From assembly GCF_017565305.1 (NCBI RefSeq), contig NZ_JAGEKP010000007.1, forward strand, positions 1 through 64,000: a stretch of DNA of 64,000 nucleotides. The letters run 5' to 3'. Both the position numbers and the translations under genes were made by a program. Under the pieces are notes generated by a model, which did no database searches, was not told the origin of the DNA, and saw only the letters and a list, made by a program, of their open reading frames with translations. This stretch comes from Leifsonia sp. TF02-11. Its GTDB lineage: Bacteria; Actinomycetota; Actinomycetes; Actinomycetales; Microbacteriaceae. Below are positions 26,133 to 36,076 of the stretch, piece by piece (position 1 is the stretch's first letter; each line of letters opens with the position of its first letter).

Positions 26133-26585
26133 ATGGCACGGAGGATCGAAGAGCTCGAGGACGAGACCGGCGCAGTCATCAAGTACAGAAGGCACGCGAA
26201 CGGGCGAGGCCTCGTCTCGCCGTCGGCGCGTGTCGCCGAGTCGGCGCACGTCGAGCCCAGCGCCTACGTGGAGGCCGACGCCCGGATCGGGCTCGACGCC
26301 TACATCGGCGCGGGCAGCTGGATCGACAGCGGAGCGACGATCGGCGACCGCACGTTCGTGGGCGCCAACGTCCACGTCGGCAAGGGCTGCATCGTCGGCA
26401 GCGGAGTGCGCATCGGCAGCAACGTCAAGATCGGCGAAAACGCGATGATCGGCAACGGTGCTCGCGTCGACCGTGACGAGCAGGTGCCGGCCGGCGCCGT
26501 CATCGAGCTGCGCGGTGCCGCGGCGACGCGTGCTGCGCTCGCCGCCCCGCCGAGCGGCCCTCGACTGACCCGTCGGGCGGCCTGA
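26133..26585 (+). CDS. Hexapeptide-repeat (left-handed beta-helix) protein of unknown function
   Basis: 150 residues. Residues 30-122 read as successive I-G-x-x-x-x hexapeptides (IGLDAYIGAGSWIDSGATIGDRTFVGANVHVG and on), predicting a small left-handed beta-helix as in trimeric acyltransferases and gamma-carbonic anhydrases. The lysine/histidine residues expected for a CoA-dependent acetyltransferase or a zinc site are not obvious. It has a strong RBS (GAAGGAGGGG, 26118-26127), stands alone and ends in a strong terminator, so it is probably its own transcription unit. No function assigned. Confidence 0.75.
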   Translation: MARRIEELEDETGAVIKYRRHANGRGLVSPSARVAESAHVEPSAYVEADARIGLDAYIGAGSWIDSGATIGDRTFVGANVHVGKGCIVGSGVRIGSNVKIGENAMIGNGARVDRDEQVPAGAVIELRGAAATRAALAAPPSGPRLTRRAA

Positions 26586-26635
26586 TCGTTGTCGACATCC
26601 GCTGATCAGGCGGATGGCGATTTGGAGCTTCCCAC

Positions 26636-26666
26636 AAACGGCCCGCGGACCCCGCGGGCCGTTTTT
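26636..26666 (+). terminator. Rho-independent terminator
   Basis: CGGCCCGCGG (26639-26648), loop ACC, CCGCGGGCCG (26652-26661), then TTTTT; an upstream AAA extends pairing with the T-run. Perfect 10-bp GC stem. It ends the hexapeptide-repeat gene 50 bp after its stop and insulates the acyl-CoA oxidase gene. Confidence 0.95.
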
Positions 26667-26749
26667 GTAGCCGCGGCACCGACGGTTTCCGCTCGCGGCC
26701 CGGCAGTCGTAGCGTGGCGGGCACCGTAGAGAGATCGAAGAGGGAACTC

Positions 26750-28870
26750 ATGGTTGACACTGCCGAGCGCGCCACCGCCAAGCCCAGCACCACCTCCGTC
26801 GCAGACTCCGCCGCATCCGAAGCGGCCGCTGCTGCCGCCGCCACCGCACCCACCGGCGCCGGACCGCACGTCGACGTGGAGGCGCTGGGCCGCCAGCTGC
26901 TGGGCCGGTGGGCCGAGGCGCGGCTGGCCTCCCGCGAGCTGTCGGCGCGGCCGGAGCTGCAGAAGGTGGAGGGGCTTTCGGTCGCCGACCACCGCTCGCG
27001 CGTCTTCGAGCAGCTCAAGCTCCTGGTGGAGAACGGACAGGTGCACCGCGCCTTCCCGAAGTCGGTCGGCGGCGGTGACGACCACGGCGGCAACATCGCC
27101 GCGTTCGAGGAGCTCGTCGCAGCCGACCCGTCGCTCCAGATCAAGTCGGGTGTGCAGTGGGGGCTCTTCGGCGCCGCCGTGCTGCACCTCGGCACCCAGC
27201 ACCACCACGAGACCTACCTGCCGGCGATCATGTCGCTCGACGTTCCCGGCGCGTTCGCGATGACCGAGACCGGCCACGGTTCGGACGTCGCGGCGGTCGC
27301 GACCACCGCGACGTACGACCCCGAGACGCAGGAGTTCGTCATCGACACTCCGTTCCGGGGAGCGTGGAAGGACTACCTCGGTAACGCCGCCGTGGACGCG
27401 ACGGCCGCCGTCGTGTTCGCCCAGCTCGTCACGCAGGGCGTGAACCACGGCGTGCACGCCTTCTACGTGCCGATTCGCGACGCCAACGGCGACTTCCTCC
27501 CCGGTATCGGCGGAGAGGACGACGGCCAGAAGGGCGGCCTCAACGGCATCGACAACGGGAGGCTGCACTTCACCGGTGTGCGCATCCCGCGCACCGACCT
27601 GCTGAACCGCTACGGCGACGTCGCGGAGGACGGCACGTACACGTCGCCGATCGCCAGCCCGGGCCGCCGCTTCTTCACCATGCTCGGCACGCTCGTGCAG
27701 GGCCGCGTCTCGCTCGACGGTTCCGCGACCATCGCGTCGAAGATCGCACTGAAGATCGCGATCACCTACGCCGACCAGCGCCGCCAGTTCACCGCGGGCA
27801 GCGACACCGACGAGGAGGTCATCCTCGACTACCAGCGCCACCAGCGGCGGCTGCTGCCGCTGCTCGCCACCACGTACGCTGCCGGGTTCGCGCACGAGGT
27901 CTTCCTGAGCAAGTTCGACGACGTGTTCAGCGGCAAGGCCGACAGCGACGCCGACCGGCAGGACCTGGAGACCATCGCGGCCGCCCTCAAGCCGCTGAGC
28001 ACCTGGCACGCGCTCGACACGCTGCAGGAGGCGCGGGAGGCCTGCGGAGGCGCCGGCTTCCTCACCGAGAACCGCATCACCTCCCTGCGGCAGGACCTCG
28101 ACATCTGGGTCACGTTCGAGGGCGACAACAACGTCCTCCTGCAGCTGGTCGCCAAGCGGCTGCTGACCGACTTCAGCCGCAAGTTCGCCAAGGCGGACGC
28201 CGGCGCGCTGGCCCGCTACGTCGTCGTGCAGGCGGCGGGCAAGGCGTACCACGGCACCGGGTTGCGCAGCGTCGGCCAGACCGTGCGCGACTTCGGTTCG
28301 ACGGCGCGGTCGGTCAACTGGCTGCAGGAGTCGGCGACGCAGCGCGAGCTGCTCACCGACCGGGTGGAGACGATGATCTCGGAGATCGGCGGACGCCTCC
28401 GCCCGGCCTCCAAGCTCGGCAAGAAGGCCGCGGCCGACCTGTTCAACCCGCAGCAGAACGAGCTGATCGAGGCGGCGCGCGCCCACGGCGAGCTGCTGCA
28501 GTGGGAGGCGTTCACCGAGGCGCTGGAGCAGGCGCCCGACGCCGGCACCAAGCAGGTGCTGACCTGGCTGCGCGACCTGTTCGGCTTCGGTCTGATCGAG
28601 AAGCACCTGGCCTGGTACCTGATCCACGGCCGCCTGTCGCCGCAGCGCGCTCAGGCCGTCTCGGCGTACATCGACCGGCTGCTTGCGCGCCTGCGCCCGC
28701 ACGCGGTCGACCTCGTCGACGCGTTCGGCTACGGTCCCGAGCTCGTCCGCGCGAAGATCGCGAGCGGCGCCGAGGCCGAGCGCCAGGCCGAGGCCCGCGC
28801 CTACTACGCCGAGCGCCGCGCGAACGGCACGCTGCCCACTCCCGAGAAGGCGCCGGCGAAGCACCGCTGA
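26750..28870 (+). CDS. Acyl-CoA oxidase/dehydrogenase family protein
   Basis: 706 residues, the size of acyl-CoA oxidases rather than 380-residue dehydrogenases. An Ala/Thr-rich leader (1-40) precedes the FAD fold: FAMTETGHGSDVAAVATTATYD is the flavin-contacting segment, and the catalytic base is Glu457 in VTFEGDNNVLLQ, the oxidase form of this motif. A second helical domain (about 475-690) follows. Expected to introduce the 2,3 double bond into acyl-CoA in fatty-acid degradation, passing electrons to oxygen. ATG at 26750 has AGGGAA in front. Monocistronic. Confidence 0.9.
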   Translation: MVDTAERATAKPSTTSVADSAASEAAAAAAATAPTGAGPHVDVEALGRQLLGRWAEARLASRELSARPELQKVEGLSVADHRSRVFEQLKLLVENGQVHRAFPKSVGGGDDHGGNIAAFEELVAADPSLQIKSGVQWGLFGAAVLHLGTQHHHETYLPAIMSLDVPGAFAMTETGHGSDVAAVATTATYDPETQEFVIDTPFRGAWKDYLGNAAVDATAAVVFAQLVTQGVNHGVHAFYVPIRDANGDFLPGIGGEDDGQKGGLNGIDNGRLHFTGVRIPRTDLLNRYGDVAEDGTYTSPIASPGRRFFTMLGTLVQGRVSLDGSATIASKIALKIAITYADQRRQFTAGSDTDEEVILDYQRHQRRLLPLLATTYAAGFAHEVFLSKFDDVFSGKADSDADRQDLETIAAALKPLSTWHALDTLQEAREACGGAGFLTENRITSLRQDLDIWVTFEGDNNVLLQLVAKRLLTDFSRKFAKADAGALARYVVVQAAGKAYHGTGLRSVGQTVRDFGSTARSVNWLQESATQRELLTDRVETMISEIGGRLRPASKLGKKAAADLFNPQQNELIEAARAHGELLQWEAFTEALEQAPDAGTKQVLTWLRDLFGFGLIEKHLAWYLIHGRLSPQRAQAVSAYIDRLLARLRPHAVDLVDAFGYGPELVRAKIASGAEAERQAEARAYYAERRANGTLPTPEKAPAKHR

Positions 28871-28886
28871 CGCGGTCGCGGTCAGC

Positions 28887-29225
28887 ATTCGTCACGAATC
28901 CCCACACCCTGTGAGGCACGGCGACATTCGTGACGAATGTCGTGTTTCGTGCCACGAATGTCGGGATTCGTGACGAATCTGCGTGCGCGGGGGACGTGGA
29001 TGTCGCGATTCGTGACGAATGTCGTGTTTCGTGCCACGAATGTCGGGATTCGTCACGAAGGTGCGTGCGCCGGGGAGCGGGCGTCGGGATTCGTGATGAA
29101 TGTGCGTGCGCCGGGGAGGCGGGTGGCGCGATTCGTGACGAATCTGCGTGCGCCAGGGAGGTGGATGTCGGGATTCGTGACGAATGTCGTGTTTCGTGGC
29201 ACGAATGTCGGGATTCGTGACGAAT
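28887..29225. repeat. Intergenic array C of 13-bp palindromes with ~41-bp period
   Basis: The 412-bp gap between the acyl-CoA oxidase and malate dehydrogenase genes contains no gene. ATTCGT(G/C)A(C/T)GAA(T/G) starts at 28887, 28926, 28966, 29008, 29048, 29089, 29131, 29173 and 29213 (intervals 39, 40, 42, 40, 41, 42, 42, 40). A second palindrome, TTCGTG(C/G)CACGAA, starts at 28946, 29028 and 29193, each exactly 20 bp after a main site. Spacers are of two alternating kinds, one with the second palindrome (40 bp) and one GC-rich with TGCGTGCGC (41-42 bp). The site at 28926 extends to the 19-bp dyad GACATTCGTGACGAATGTC. Confidence 0.95.
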
Positions 29226-29282
29226 GTGCGAGGCCGCGAGGCCGCGAGGCGAGGCGCCGCGAGGGGCGCGGCGCGGCGGGCG

Positions 29283-30272
<990 letters not shown>

Positions 30273-30282
30273 CTAGCGCGTC

Positions 30283-30445
30283 GGCAACGGAGGAGTCCTG
30301 CCGTCGCGGGCGCCCGAATCGCAGGGAACGGAGGAGGTGGGGCCGCTGCCGGACCGGGAATCCTCCGTTCCCGACCGGCGCCCGCTGGCCCGCGGGCGGC
30401 GGCCGGCGATTTCGGTGCGGCCCGGCCCGGATCTCCTCCGTTGCC
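30283..30445. repeat. Intergenic array B2 of CTCCTCCG octamers
   Basis: In the divergent gap between mdh and the prolyl aminopeptidase gene, the inverted octamer CGGAGGAG starts at 30288 and 30329 (41 bp apart), a direct copy with one change (ATCCTCCG) at 30360 (31 bp on), and CTCCTCCG at 30433. The first three reproduce the inverted-41-inverted-31-direct spacing of array B1. Flanks are extended as GGCAACGGAGGAG and GATCTCCTCCGTTGCC. The last copy lies 25-40 bp before the aminopeptidase start. Confidence 0.85.
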
Positions 30446-30469
30446 CTCGCGCACCGCTACAGTCGCACC

Positions 30470-31429
30470 ATGCGCAGCCTCTACCCCGAGATCGAGCCGT
30501 ACGACAGCGGGATGCTGGACGTCGGCGACGGCCAGCAGGTGTACTGGGAGGCCAGCGGCAACCCGGACGGCAAGCCGGTCGTGTTCCTGCACGGCGGGCC
30601 CGGCGGCGGCACCACGCCCTCCCACCGCCGGCTGTTCGACCCGGAGCGGTACCGGATCGTCCTGTTCGACCAGCGCAACTGCGGCAAGAGCCTCCCGCAC
30701 GCCAGCGATCCCGACGCCGACCTGTCGACCAACACCACCTGGAACCTCGTGGCCGACATGGAGAAGCTGCGCGAGCACCTCGACATCGAACGCTGGCAGG
30801 TCTTCGGCGGGTCGTGGGGGAGCGCGCTGGCGCTCGCGTACGCCGAGACGCATCCGGAGCGGGTGTCCGAGCTGATCGTGCGCGGCATCTTCACCCTTCG
30901 GCCGGCGGAGCTCGACTGGTTCTACGAAGGCGGGGCGGCCGCGCTGTTCCCCGACCTGTGGGAGGGCTTCGTCGAGCCGGTCGCCGAGGAGGACCGCGGC
31001 CACCTCATCCGCGCGTACAGCAGGCTGCTCGCCGACGAGGACCCTGCCGTGCACGGACCGGCCGCCATCGCCTGGTCGCGCTGGGAGTCGTCCACGATCA
31101 CCCTGTTGCCCCGCCCGGAGGTCGTCGAGAGCTTCACCGAGGAGAAGTACGCGGTCGCCTTCGCGCGCATCGAGAACCACTACTTCATGAACGGAGGCTG
31201 GTTCGAGGAGGACCAGTTGATCCGCGACGCGCACCGGCTGGCGGACATCCCCGGCGTCATCGTGCAGGGCCGCTACGACGTCTGCACGCCGGCGATGACC
31301 GCGTGGGACCTGCACAGGGCGTGGCCGCAGGCCGACCTGCAGATCATCGCAGACGCCGGCCACGCCTACGATGAGCCCGGCATCCTCGACGCGCTCATCG
31401 AGGCGACCGACCGGTTCGCCGACCGATGA
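30470..31429 (+). CDS. pip: Prolyl aminopeptidase (proline iminopeptidase), S33
   Basis: 319-residue alpha/beta hydrolase. Oxyanion region FLHGGPGGGT (43-52), DQRNCGKS, nucleophile Ser115 in FGGSWGSALALAYAE, Asp in QGRYDVCTP and His in DAGHAYDEPG make a full catalytic triad. The DQRNCGKS and GGSWGS motifs are specific for proline iminopeptidases, which remove N-terminal proline from peptides in the cytoplasm. A GC-rich GCCCCCT/AGGGGGC dyad follows its stop. Confidence 0.94.
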   Translation: MRSLYPEIEPYDSGMLDVGDGQQVYWEASGNPDGKPVVFLHGGPGGGTTPSHRRLFDPERYRIVLFDQRNCGKSLPHASDPDADLSTNTTWNLVADMEKLREHLDIERWQVFGGSWGSALALAYAETHPERVSELIVRGIFTLRPAELDWFYEGGAAALFPDLWEGFVEPVAEEDRGHLIRAYSRLLADEDPAVHGPAAIAWSRWESSTITLLPRPEVVESFTEEKYAVAFARIENHYFMNGGWFEEDQLIRDAHRLADIPGVIVQGRYDVCTPAMTAWDLHRAWPQADLQIIADAGHAYDEPGILDALIEATDRFADR

Positions 31430-31447
31430 CAGCCGTGCACTGACACG

Positions 31448-31509
31448 GCCCCCTAAAAAGGGGGCGAGCAATCCTCGAGAAATTGTGACAATCTCTCATG
31501 TGTGAGAAT
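31448..31509 (+). promoter_or_regulatory. Dyad-rich control region before the surface-glycan locus
   Basis: GCCCCCTAAAAAGGGGGC (31448-31465) is a C5/G5 dyad; then GAGAAATTGTGACAATCTC forms an imperfect dyad and TCTCATGTGTGAGA a second one that overlaps the GTG start at 31502, with TGAGAAT at 31503-31509. C4-6/N5/G4-5 dyads followed by TGAGAAT or its complement also occur at 56586-56612 and 57905-57953, before other units of the same locus. Shared regulation is inferred. Confidence 0.5.
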
Positions 31510-34500
31510 TGCTCAGTCAAGAGGGCGTCGCGGGCTGGTGCTGGACAGGCGCTGGGCCCCGATCGTCACCATCGCCGCGGCGATGGTCGTCGTCCTGACC
31601 GCCTGGGTGGCCGTCGTGATGGGCACTCCCGCGAAGGCCGACAGCGGCTGCAACGCCACGAGCAACCCGGTGGCCTGCGAGAACGCGCTGCCAGGGACCG
31701 ACCCGTCCGTCTGGGACATCGACGGTTCCGGCGACAGCAGCATCCAAGGCTTCTCGACGGACATCAGCGTCAATGTGGGCGGGACGATCGGCTTCAAGAT
31801 CGACACGGACGCTCGCGCGTACACGATCCAGATCTTCCGCACCGGCTACTACCAGGGTCTCGGTGCGCGCAAGATCGCCGACGTCACCCCGTCCGCCGCG
31901 CTGCCGCAGAACCAGCCGTCGTGCTATACGGACTCGACGGTGGAGCTGGTCGACTGCGGCAACTGGGCGCTGAGCGCCTCGTGGACCGTCCCGCCGACGG
32001 CCGTCTCCGGGGTCTACATCGCGCTGCTCACCCGGTCCGACACCGGAGGACAGAGCCAGATCACCTTCGTCGTGCGCAACGACGCGAGCACCTCCAAGGT
32101 CCTGTTCCAGACGTCCGACCCGACCTGGCAGGCTTACAACACCTACGGCGGCTACGACTTCTACCAGGGCGGCGCGAACGGCCGCGCGTACAAGATCAGC
32201 TACAACCGGCCGATCGTCACGCGGGGCAACAACTCCGGCCGGGACTTCTACTTCAGCTCCGAGTACGCGATGGTGCGGTTCCTGGAGAAGAACGGCTATG
32301 ACGTCTCGTACTTCAGCGGTGTCGACACCGACCGCTACGGGTCGGAGCTCCTGAACCACAAGGTCTTCCTCTCGGTCGGGCACGACGAATACGTGTCCGC
32401 CGCGCAGCGCGCCCACATCCAGTCCGCCATCAACGCCGGCGTCAACGCCCAGTTCCTGTCCGGCAACGAGGTCTACTGGCACACCAGGTATGAGCCCTCG
32501 GTCGCCGGGACGGCGACGAGTTACCGGACGCTGGTGTCGTACAAGGAGACCTGGAGCAACGCCAAGATCGACCCGACGCCGGAATGGACGGGCACGTGGC
32601 GCGACCCGCGGTTCGCGTCCACGGCCAACGGCGCCGGACTGCCGGAGAACGGTCTCACCGGCACCGCGTACATGTCGAACTTCACCGACCTCCCGATCAC
32701 CGTCACCAAAGCGCAGGGAACGACACGCCTCTGGCGCAACACCGGCCTGTCCAGCATGAGCGGGGCAAGCACCGCCCTCGCCGCGCACACAGTCGGCTAC
32801 GAGTCCGACGAGGTCCTCGACAACGGATTCAGTCCGGCCGGCCTGATCCGGCTGTCGAGCACGACCGGCCCTGCGCCCGATTACCTGCAGGACTTCGGAA
32901 CGGTCACCGCACCGGGCACGACCACCCACTCGATCACGCTGTACAAGGCGGCGAGCGGAGCCCTGGTCTTCGGAGCGGGAACCATCCAGTGGACGTGGGG
33001 ACTGGACGCCCAGCACGACGGCGCAGGAGCGCCGGCCGACCCGCGGATGCAGCAGGCCGAGGTGAACCTCTTCGCCGACATGGGCGTTCAGCCGCAGACG
33101 CTGTCGCCGGGATTGGTGCCGGCGACTGCGAGCATCGACACCACGCCGCCGATCGTGACCATCACGAGCCCGGCAGCGGGAGCGACCGTCGCCAACGGGG
33201 CGAGCGCCACCGTCAGCGGCACAGCGACCGACATCGGAGGTGTCGTGGCCGGCGTGGAGGTCTCCACCGATGGCGGCACTACCTGGCACTCAGCGACGGG
33301 CACGACGTCGTGGTCGTACACGTACGTCCAGCACGGGCTCGGCAGCGTGCCGCTGCAGGTGCGGGCCTCTGACGACAGCGCGAACGTGTCGACCCCGGTC
33401 TCCCGATCCGTGAACGTCACCGGACCGGCGACCTTCTTCGGCGTGCAGGCCCCGGCGACCGCGGACTCGGGCGACCCGACCGCCGTCGAGCTGGGCCTGC
33501 GCTTCACCCCGACGCAGAACGGCTACATCAGCGGCGTCCGCTTCTACAAGGCGAGCACGAACACCGGAACGCACACCGGTTCGGTGTGGGATGCGAACGG
33601 TAACCGGCTCGCGACCGTCACCTTCTCGAACGAGTCCGCATCGGGGTGGCAGACGGCCGCCTTCGTCTCGCCCGTCGCTGTCACGGCGGGCACGACGTAC
33701 ACGGTGTCGTACTCGGCGCCGAACGGTCACTACTCGGCCACCTCCTACCAATGGCCGTACGCGAACCAGACGAACGCGCCGTTCACCGTCGCCGGCGGCT
33801 TCGGAGCCGTGAACGGCGTCTACAACACCGCCGTCGGGCAGTACCCGCAGAGCCAGTTCCAGCAGGCCAACTACTGGGTCGACCCGGTGTACGTCGCGAC
33901 GGACACCTCACCCCTGGTCGCGACCGGCCAGTGGCCGCTGCCCGGTTCGTCCTCCGTGGCCGCCTCGACCACCATCGGCGCCGTGCTGTCGCGGGACGTC
34001 CCGCCGGCGAACATCTCCGTCACCGTGAAGGACCAGCTCGGCAACACCGTCGCCGGCACCGTGGGCTACGCGTCGTCGACGCGGACCGTCACGTTCACCC
34101 CGAAGGCGGCGCTCAGCGGCTTCGTCACCTACTCCGTGACGCTGACCGCGACGGACGCGAACAACATCACCCTGTCGTCGGGCGGCTCCTGGAGCTTCAC
34201 GACCGCCAAGCCCGACACCGCGGCGGGAGTCTGCCCGTGCGGCGTCTTCACCGACACGACGGTCCCGTCGGTGCTGCAGGTCTCCGACTCGCCCGTCACT
34301 CTCGGGATGACGTTCAGCAGCAGCTCGAACGGTCAGGTCACCGGCGTGCGCTTCTACAAGAACCAGGCCAACACCGGCACCCATGTCGGCACTCTCTGGT
34401 CCGCGTCGGGAACCAAGCTCGCCCAGGCCACCTTCACCAACGAGTCGACGGCCGGATGGCAGACCGTGCTCTTCAGCTCGCCGGTGAACATCACGGCCGG

Positions 34501-36010
34501 GACGAAGTACGTCGTCTCCTACCGGACGACGACCGGCAGCTATTCGGTCACGCCGAACCAGTTCGCCTCGGCCGTGACGAGGGGTCCGCTGACCGCTGGG
34601 ATCGGCGCGGGGACGTACAACTACACCGATGCCTACCCGACGACCTCCGTCAACACGAGCTATCTGGTCGACGTGGTGTTCACCAAGCCGCCGGACCCGA
34701 TCTCGGTGGTGTCGGAGTCGCCGGCCAACGGCGCCGTCGAGGTGGACCCGTCGTCCACGATCGCGATCACGCTGTCGTCGCCGATCTCGTCCTCGGGATG
34801 GACGCTGAACGTGGCCAACGGCTCGACCGCCGTCGCGGGCAGTTCCGTGCTCTCGCAGGACGGCACCACCATCACGTTCACCCCGTCCGCTCCGCTCGCC
34901 GCTGGAGCGACGATCGCGGCGACCCTCAGCGGAGTGACCTCGACGCAGGGGGCGAGCCTCGCCACTCAGACGTGGTCGTTCGCGGTCAAGAACACAGCGC
35001 CGTCGGCGTACACGCTCTTGGGAAGCACGGTGCCGGCCACCCCGTCCGCCACCGACGACTCCTCTGCGGTCGAGCTCGGGATGAAGTTCCTCGCCAGCCA
35101 GGCGGGAAGCGTGACGGCCATCCGGTTCTACAAAGGAGCGGGGAACACCGGCACCCACGTCGGCGCGCTGTGGAACGCCTCAGGAACCCAGCTGGCGACG
35201 GTCACCTTCACCAACGAGACGGCCATCGGCTGGCAGACGGCGCAGCTCTCGTCGCCGGTGACGCTCACGCCCGGGGCGGTCTACGTGGTCGGGTACCTGG
35301 CGCCCAACGGCAACTACTCGTACACGACGAACGCGTTCGCGTCCACGGTGACCTCCGGTCCGCTGACGGCACCGGGCGGCAGCAACGGCGTCTACCTCTA
35401 CGGCTCGTCCGGCGGCATGCCGACCTACTCGTACAAGTCGACGAACTACTTCGTGGATGTCGTGTTCGCGCCGGCGCAGACGTCGGGGACCGGGAGCACG
35501 GGCGGCTCGACCGGCGGCTCCGGCGGGACGACCACCACCCCGAATCCCGGTGTGTCGATCTTCCCGAGCACAGCGGTGCCCGCCAACCCGAGCTGGCCCG
35601 ACTCGCCGGTCCAGCTCGGCGTCCGGTTCACCGCATCGACGAACGGTCAGATCACGGGCATCCGCTTCTACAAGGGCTCGAGCGACACCGGCACCCACAC
35701 CGCCTACCTCTGGTCGGCGACCGGTGACCTGCTGGCGACGGCCACCTTCTCAGGAGAGACTGCCAGCGGCTGGCAGGACGTGTACTTCGCCACCCCGGTG
35801 GCCGTGACCGCCGGAACCGAGTACCGCGCGAGCTACTTCACGACGGCCAGCACGTACGCGGTGGACAGCGGAACCCTCGCGAACCCGGTGGTCAACGGGC
35901 CGCTGTCGACCGTGGCGAACGGCGGCGTCTACACGTACTCGCAGAACTTCCCGAACAACACGGTCTCGAACAACTACTGGGTGGACGTGCACTTCGTCGC
36001 GTCGCAGTAG
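31502..36010 (+). CDS. Large cell-surface protein: dimethylformamidase-beta-like domain plus four DUF4082 domains
   Basis: 1502 residues, secreted. A signal peptide or anchor (about 18-45) leads to a domain of about 50-530 resembling the N,N-dimethylformamidase beta-subunit family (IQIFRTGYYQGLGARKI, LSVGHDEYVSAAQRAHIQ, GNEVYWHTRYE). Then come an Ig-like domain (550-640) and DUF4082 copies at about 643-800, 909-1061, 1170-1322 and 1351-1500, separated by two SbsA-type Ig-like domains (802-901, 1063-1161) and a Gly/Ser/Thr linker (1328-1346). Each DUF4082 repeats the pattern ...VTGVRFYK...NTGTHVG.LW...G..LATVTF..E.. and ends YWVDV.F. Start is a GTG without a clear Shine-Dalgarno box. First gene of the glycan locus; probably binds or processes the extracellular polymer. 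Confidence 0.8.
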   Translation: MRIAQSRGRRGLVLDRRWAPIVTIAAAMVVVLTAWVAVVMGTPAKADSGCNATSNPVACENALPGTDPSVWDIDGSGDSSIQGFSTDISVNVGGTIGFKIDTDARAYTIQIFRTGYYQGLGARKIADVTPSAALPQNQPSCYTDSTVELVDCGNWALSASWTVPPTAVSGVYIALLTRSDTGGQSQITFVVRNDASTSKVLFQTSDPTWQAYNTYGGYDFYQGGANGRAYKISYNRPIVTRGNNSGRDFYFSSEYAMVRFLEKNGYDVSYFSGVDTDRYGSELLNHKVFLSVGHDEYVSAAQRAHIQSAINAGVNAQFLSGNEVYWHTRYEPSVAGTATSYRTLVSYKETWSNAKIDPTPEWTGTWRDPRFASTANGAGLPENGLTGTAYMSNFTDLPITVTKAQGTTRLWRNTGLSSMSGASTALAAHTVGYESDEVLDNGFSPAGLIRLSSTTGPAPDYLQDFGTVTAPGTTTHSITLYKAASGALVFGAGTIQWTWGLDAQHDGAGAPADPRMQQAEVNLFADMGVQPQTLSPGLVPATASIDTTPPIVTITSPAAGATVANGASATVSGTATDIGGVVAGVEVSTDGGTTWHSATGTTSWSYTYVQHGLGSVPLQVRASDDSANVSTPVSRSVNVTGPATFFGVQAPATADSGDPTAVELGLRFTPTQNGYISGVRFYKASTNTGTHTGSVWDANGNRLATVTFSNESASGWQTAAFVSPVAVTAGTTYTVSYSAPNGHYSATSYQWPYANQTNAPFTVAGGFGAVNGVYNTAVGQYPQSQFQQANYWVDPVYVATDTSPLVATGQWPLPGSSSVAASTTIGAVLSRDVPPANISVTVKDQLGNTVAGTVGYASSTRTVTFTPKAALSGFVTYSVTLTATDANNITLSSGGSWSFTTAKPDTAAGVCPCGVFTDTTVPSVLQVSDSPVTLGMTFSSSSNGQVTGVRFYKNQANTGTHVGTLWSASGTKLAQATFTNESTAGWQTVLFSSPVNITAGTKYVVSYRTTTGSYSVTPNQFASAVTRGPLTAGIGAGTYNYTDAYPTTSVNTSYLVDVVFTKPPDPISVVSESPANGAVEVDPSSTIAITLSSPISSSGWTLNVANGSTAVAGSSVLSQDGTTITFTPSAPLAAGATIAATLSGVTSTQGASLATQTWSFAVKNTAPSAYTLLGSTVPATPSATDDSSAVELGMKFLASQAGSVTAIRFYKGAGNTGTHVGALWNASGTQLATVTFTNETAIGWQTAQLSSPVTLTPGAVYVVGYLAPNGNYSYTTNAFASTVTSGPLTAPGGSNGVYLYGSSGGMPTYSYKSTNYFVDVVFAPAQTSGTGSTGGSTGGSGGTTTTPNPGVSIFPSTAVPANPSWPDSPVQLGVRFTASTNGQITGIRFYKGSSDTGTHTAYLWSATGDLLATATFSGETASGWQDVYFATPVAVTAGTEYRASYFTTASTYAVDSGTLANPVVNGPLSTVANGGVYTYSQNFPNNTVSNNYWVDVHFVASQ

Positions 36011-36076
36011 TTGCGCACAAGCCAGGGATCGCCACCCGAAGACGATCCCGACGACAAGAAAGGTGCTGGGGGCACT

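Noticed and set aside
28887-29225. CRISPR array
   Set aside because: Repeats are only 13 bp, are perfect palindromes, spacers are related to each other, and no cas gene is present in the window.
30288-30440. CGGAGGAG octamers as Shine-Dalgarno sequences of small genes
   Set aside because: Although AGGAGG-like, none is followed at 5-10 bp by a start codon with a credible frame, and they occur in both orientations at fixed spacing.
31448-31501. JUMPstart/ops element before the polysaccharide locus
   Set aside because: GGCGGTAG is absent; JUMPstart is also a feature of enterobacteria, not of this lineage.
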